Assembly (NCBI RefSeq): GCF_036785885.1
Contig: NC_092323.1
Span: 5,310,501-5,374,500 of the forward strand
Length of the DNA stretch: 64,000 nt
DNA from: Coffea arabica
Lineage: Eukaryota > Streptophyta > Magnoliopsida > Gentianales > Rubiaceae
Direction: 5' to 3'
In this document: piece by piece, positions 62,545 to 64,000 of the stretch
Layout of the letters: each line of letters starts with the position of its first letter
Numbering within the stretch: position 1 is the stretch's first letter
Notes under the pieces: model-generated
Told to the model about the DNA's origin: nothing
The model's database searches: none
The model's input: only the letters and a program-made list of their open reading frames with translations
Made by a program: the position numbers and the translations under genes

Positions 62545-64000
62545 TCAGTTGGCTAGTCGGAGCTTCCTTTCATCCGAAAGCAGCTTGGCAAATTGTGTAA
62601 GAGCTTCTTCGTTGGTGCCCTCTCCTTGAACAGCCTCAGATCTTCCGGTCTCCAAATTCACCCTCGACACTGGCTTCTTCAGCAGGCTGTTGCCAATCTG
62701 GACTAGAGTCTCCATATTTTCCGTGGTTGCGACATCAACTGATGATGCATCCCCAGTCAATCCCTCTTCCTGTTATTCAAAGACCAAGTGGCCTCAATTA
62801 GCATGCACTCGTGTTGTGGTTTGATGCTAACATTCATTAAAATATGGTCACGGGTATATGGAAACTTATTATTATTAATTAGCACGGCACTTGTTATTTT
62901 GGCTTTGTGTTTGTTTGGTTACCTGGATGCGAAGGTAATTTTTCTCACTGCCAAGTGATTGGAAGAGGGTTGAAACGTGTATATCAACCATATCAGATGT
63001 TGCAGCACCAAAAACATCCAGCAGCGGCGTGGCACCATTGCTGTATACCCATCCCAGCAACCCCCACTGGTTAGCCGCTGCGGCAGTGTATTTTTCCTCG
63101 TTTTTGGCCATTCCTGTGCCTAGCGACAACACCAGCATTCTATTGCTCTCCATGGGCTTCAAATCCGTCAATTGAAATTGGCCCGTCAAAATTTGTTTGG
63201 AAATATGGGTTATGGCCATCAGAGTCTATGGAGAATTATATTATTTCAAAGGAAAAAAAATATAAATAAATCAGCTCCTTTTAGACAGCTTTATAAGTAC
63301 CAGAAAGCAAGTCTCTTCTATAAGCAGCTAAATTAAGGAGAGGGAAGATGTGCAACACATGGTGATAGAGATACTGACTGGATTATTAGCAGCAACTCCT
63401 CCATCAATGAGATCAAAGCTGCGTGTGTTCCCTTGTGCGTCCTTGGTCTCGAAGTAGTACGGTGGAAGATAGGTGGGTGCTGCGGAAGTGCTGATGCAGA
63501 CATCTGATAGCAGAGCATTCTTAGAAGCATTTGCTTTGGCCTGCTTAAAAGTATATTCAGGCACGTTAGTGTGATCTAGCATCCATCAGTAAAGTCTTTT
63601 ATAGCACTACTAGTTTACAGGGACCATACGTCAATTGTGGAGAAGATAATCGGTTGAAGGCGCTTGATATCGAAAGTGGGTATGACCACGTCTGTTAACG
63701 TGTTTTCCATGGTGAGATTGCCCAATAGTCTCTTTATCAACGAGTGCAAGTACTTGCCATCGTACTTTGGTCCTCCCAACAAATTTGTAAGCGATTTTAC
63801 CACGTCCTTGCGGCTTGATTGATTACACAAACGTTCAACAATAAAATAGAGGCAGAAATTTTTTTTTTTTCTTTTGAAAGGAATCTGAATTTCGAGGAAC
63901 TAAAAAGTTTTGGTCTTACTAAGTTTTTGGTTATCTTGTATACCTGCTCTCGGGAAAGATCTGGGGGGAGTTTTGCAAGTAGAAGCTGGTTATGTCTTTG
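62545..64000 (-). CDS. patatin-like phospholipase (PLP2-type), 3' part
   Basis: Lipid acyl hydrolase acting on membrane galactolipids and phospholipids, often induced by pathogens. The gene enters from the right edge. Exons in coding order: 64000-63944 ([18 protein letters not shown]), 63813-63630 ([20 protein letters not shown] ... [20 protein letters not shown]), 63540-63379 ([20 protein letters not shown] ... [13 protein letters not shown]), 63225-62923 ([13 protein letters not shown] ... [20 protein letters not shown]) and 62769-62545 ([11 protein letters not shown] ... [19 protein letters not shown]). All junctions are GT-AG and in frame. DGG in exon 3 of this set is the catalytic aspartate motif. 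The oxyanion-hole DGGGxRG and nucleophile GxSxG would lie in the missing 5' exon. Residues match the PLP2/AT2G26560 group. Confidence 0.92.

Overview
The window is plant nuclear DNA: AT-rich intergenic stretches, short GT-AG introns, 5'UTR leaders, and protein families found only or mainly in land plants (subclass III SnRK2, LOB domain, HRS1/HHO G2-like factor, class III peroxidase, MAPKKK5/YODA-group kinase, patatin-like lipase, WEB protein). It is a eudicot. The small TTTGGATA-ended MITEs look like those common in asterids, possibly Gentianales; that last point is memory-based and weak. I found no tRNA, rRNA, CRISPR or LTR retroelement.

Layout, left to right. (1) 413-589 (-): first coding exon of an OST1/SnRK2.2/2.3-type kinase that runs off the left edge. 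(2) 4351-8441 (+): nuclear protein with a DEK_C domain and two SWIB domains, six exons. (3) 13510-15485 (+): HHO/HRS1-type G2-like Myb repressor, five exons. (4) 19697-20674 (-): LBD36/ASL1-type LOB factor with glutamine tracts and a likely intron in its leader. (5) 22.4-32.4 kb: gene-poor region with a 1.5-kb long-TIR transposon (9-bp target duplication) nested in an older MITE, and a small hAT-like element carrying two exons of a polygalacturonase gene. (6) 32411-35238 (+): mitochondrial bL25 ribosomal protein, with a GC-AG intron. (7) 36.4-37.6 kb: another long inverted-repeat element. (8) 39737-45897 (+): MAPKKK5-type kinase, eleven coding exons, with upstream ORFs and a shortened C-terminal tail. 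(9) 47810-48116 (+): two-exon, 48-residue cysteine-rich protein. (10) 51063-52664 (+): PRX10-type secreted peroxidase. (11) 55121-59454 (+): CYP40/SQUINT cyclophilin, whose last intron also appears to be GC-AG. (12) 59950-60966 (-): WEB-family coiled-coil protein, tail-to-tail with CYP40. (13) 62545-64000 (-): 3' part of a patatin-like phospholipase that runs off the right edge.

These genes are not an operon or a metabolic cluster. What joins them is ancestry. From memory, MAPKKK5, bL25, LBD36 and SnRK2.3 are consecutive in Arabidopsis (AT5G66850 to AT5G66880), while a SWIB gene, HHO6 and PRX10 lie close together on chromosome 1 (about AT1G49520 to AT1G49570). This window interleaves both sets, as expected if Arabidopsis lost alternate genes from two duplicated copies of one ancestral block. 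I see no new multi-gene system. The most interesting signals are the hAT-borne polygalacturonase exons, the nested long-TIR element, the two GC-AG introns and the altered MAPKKK5 tail.
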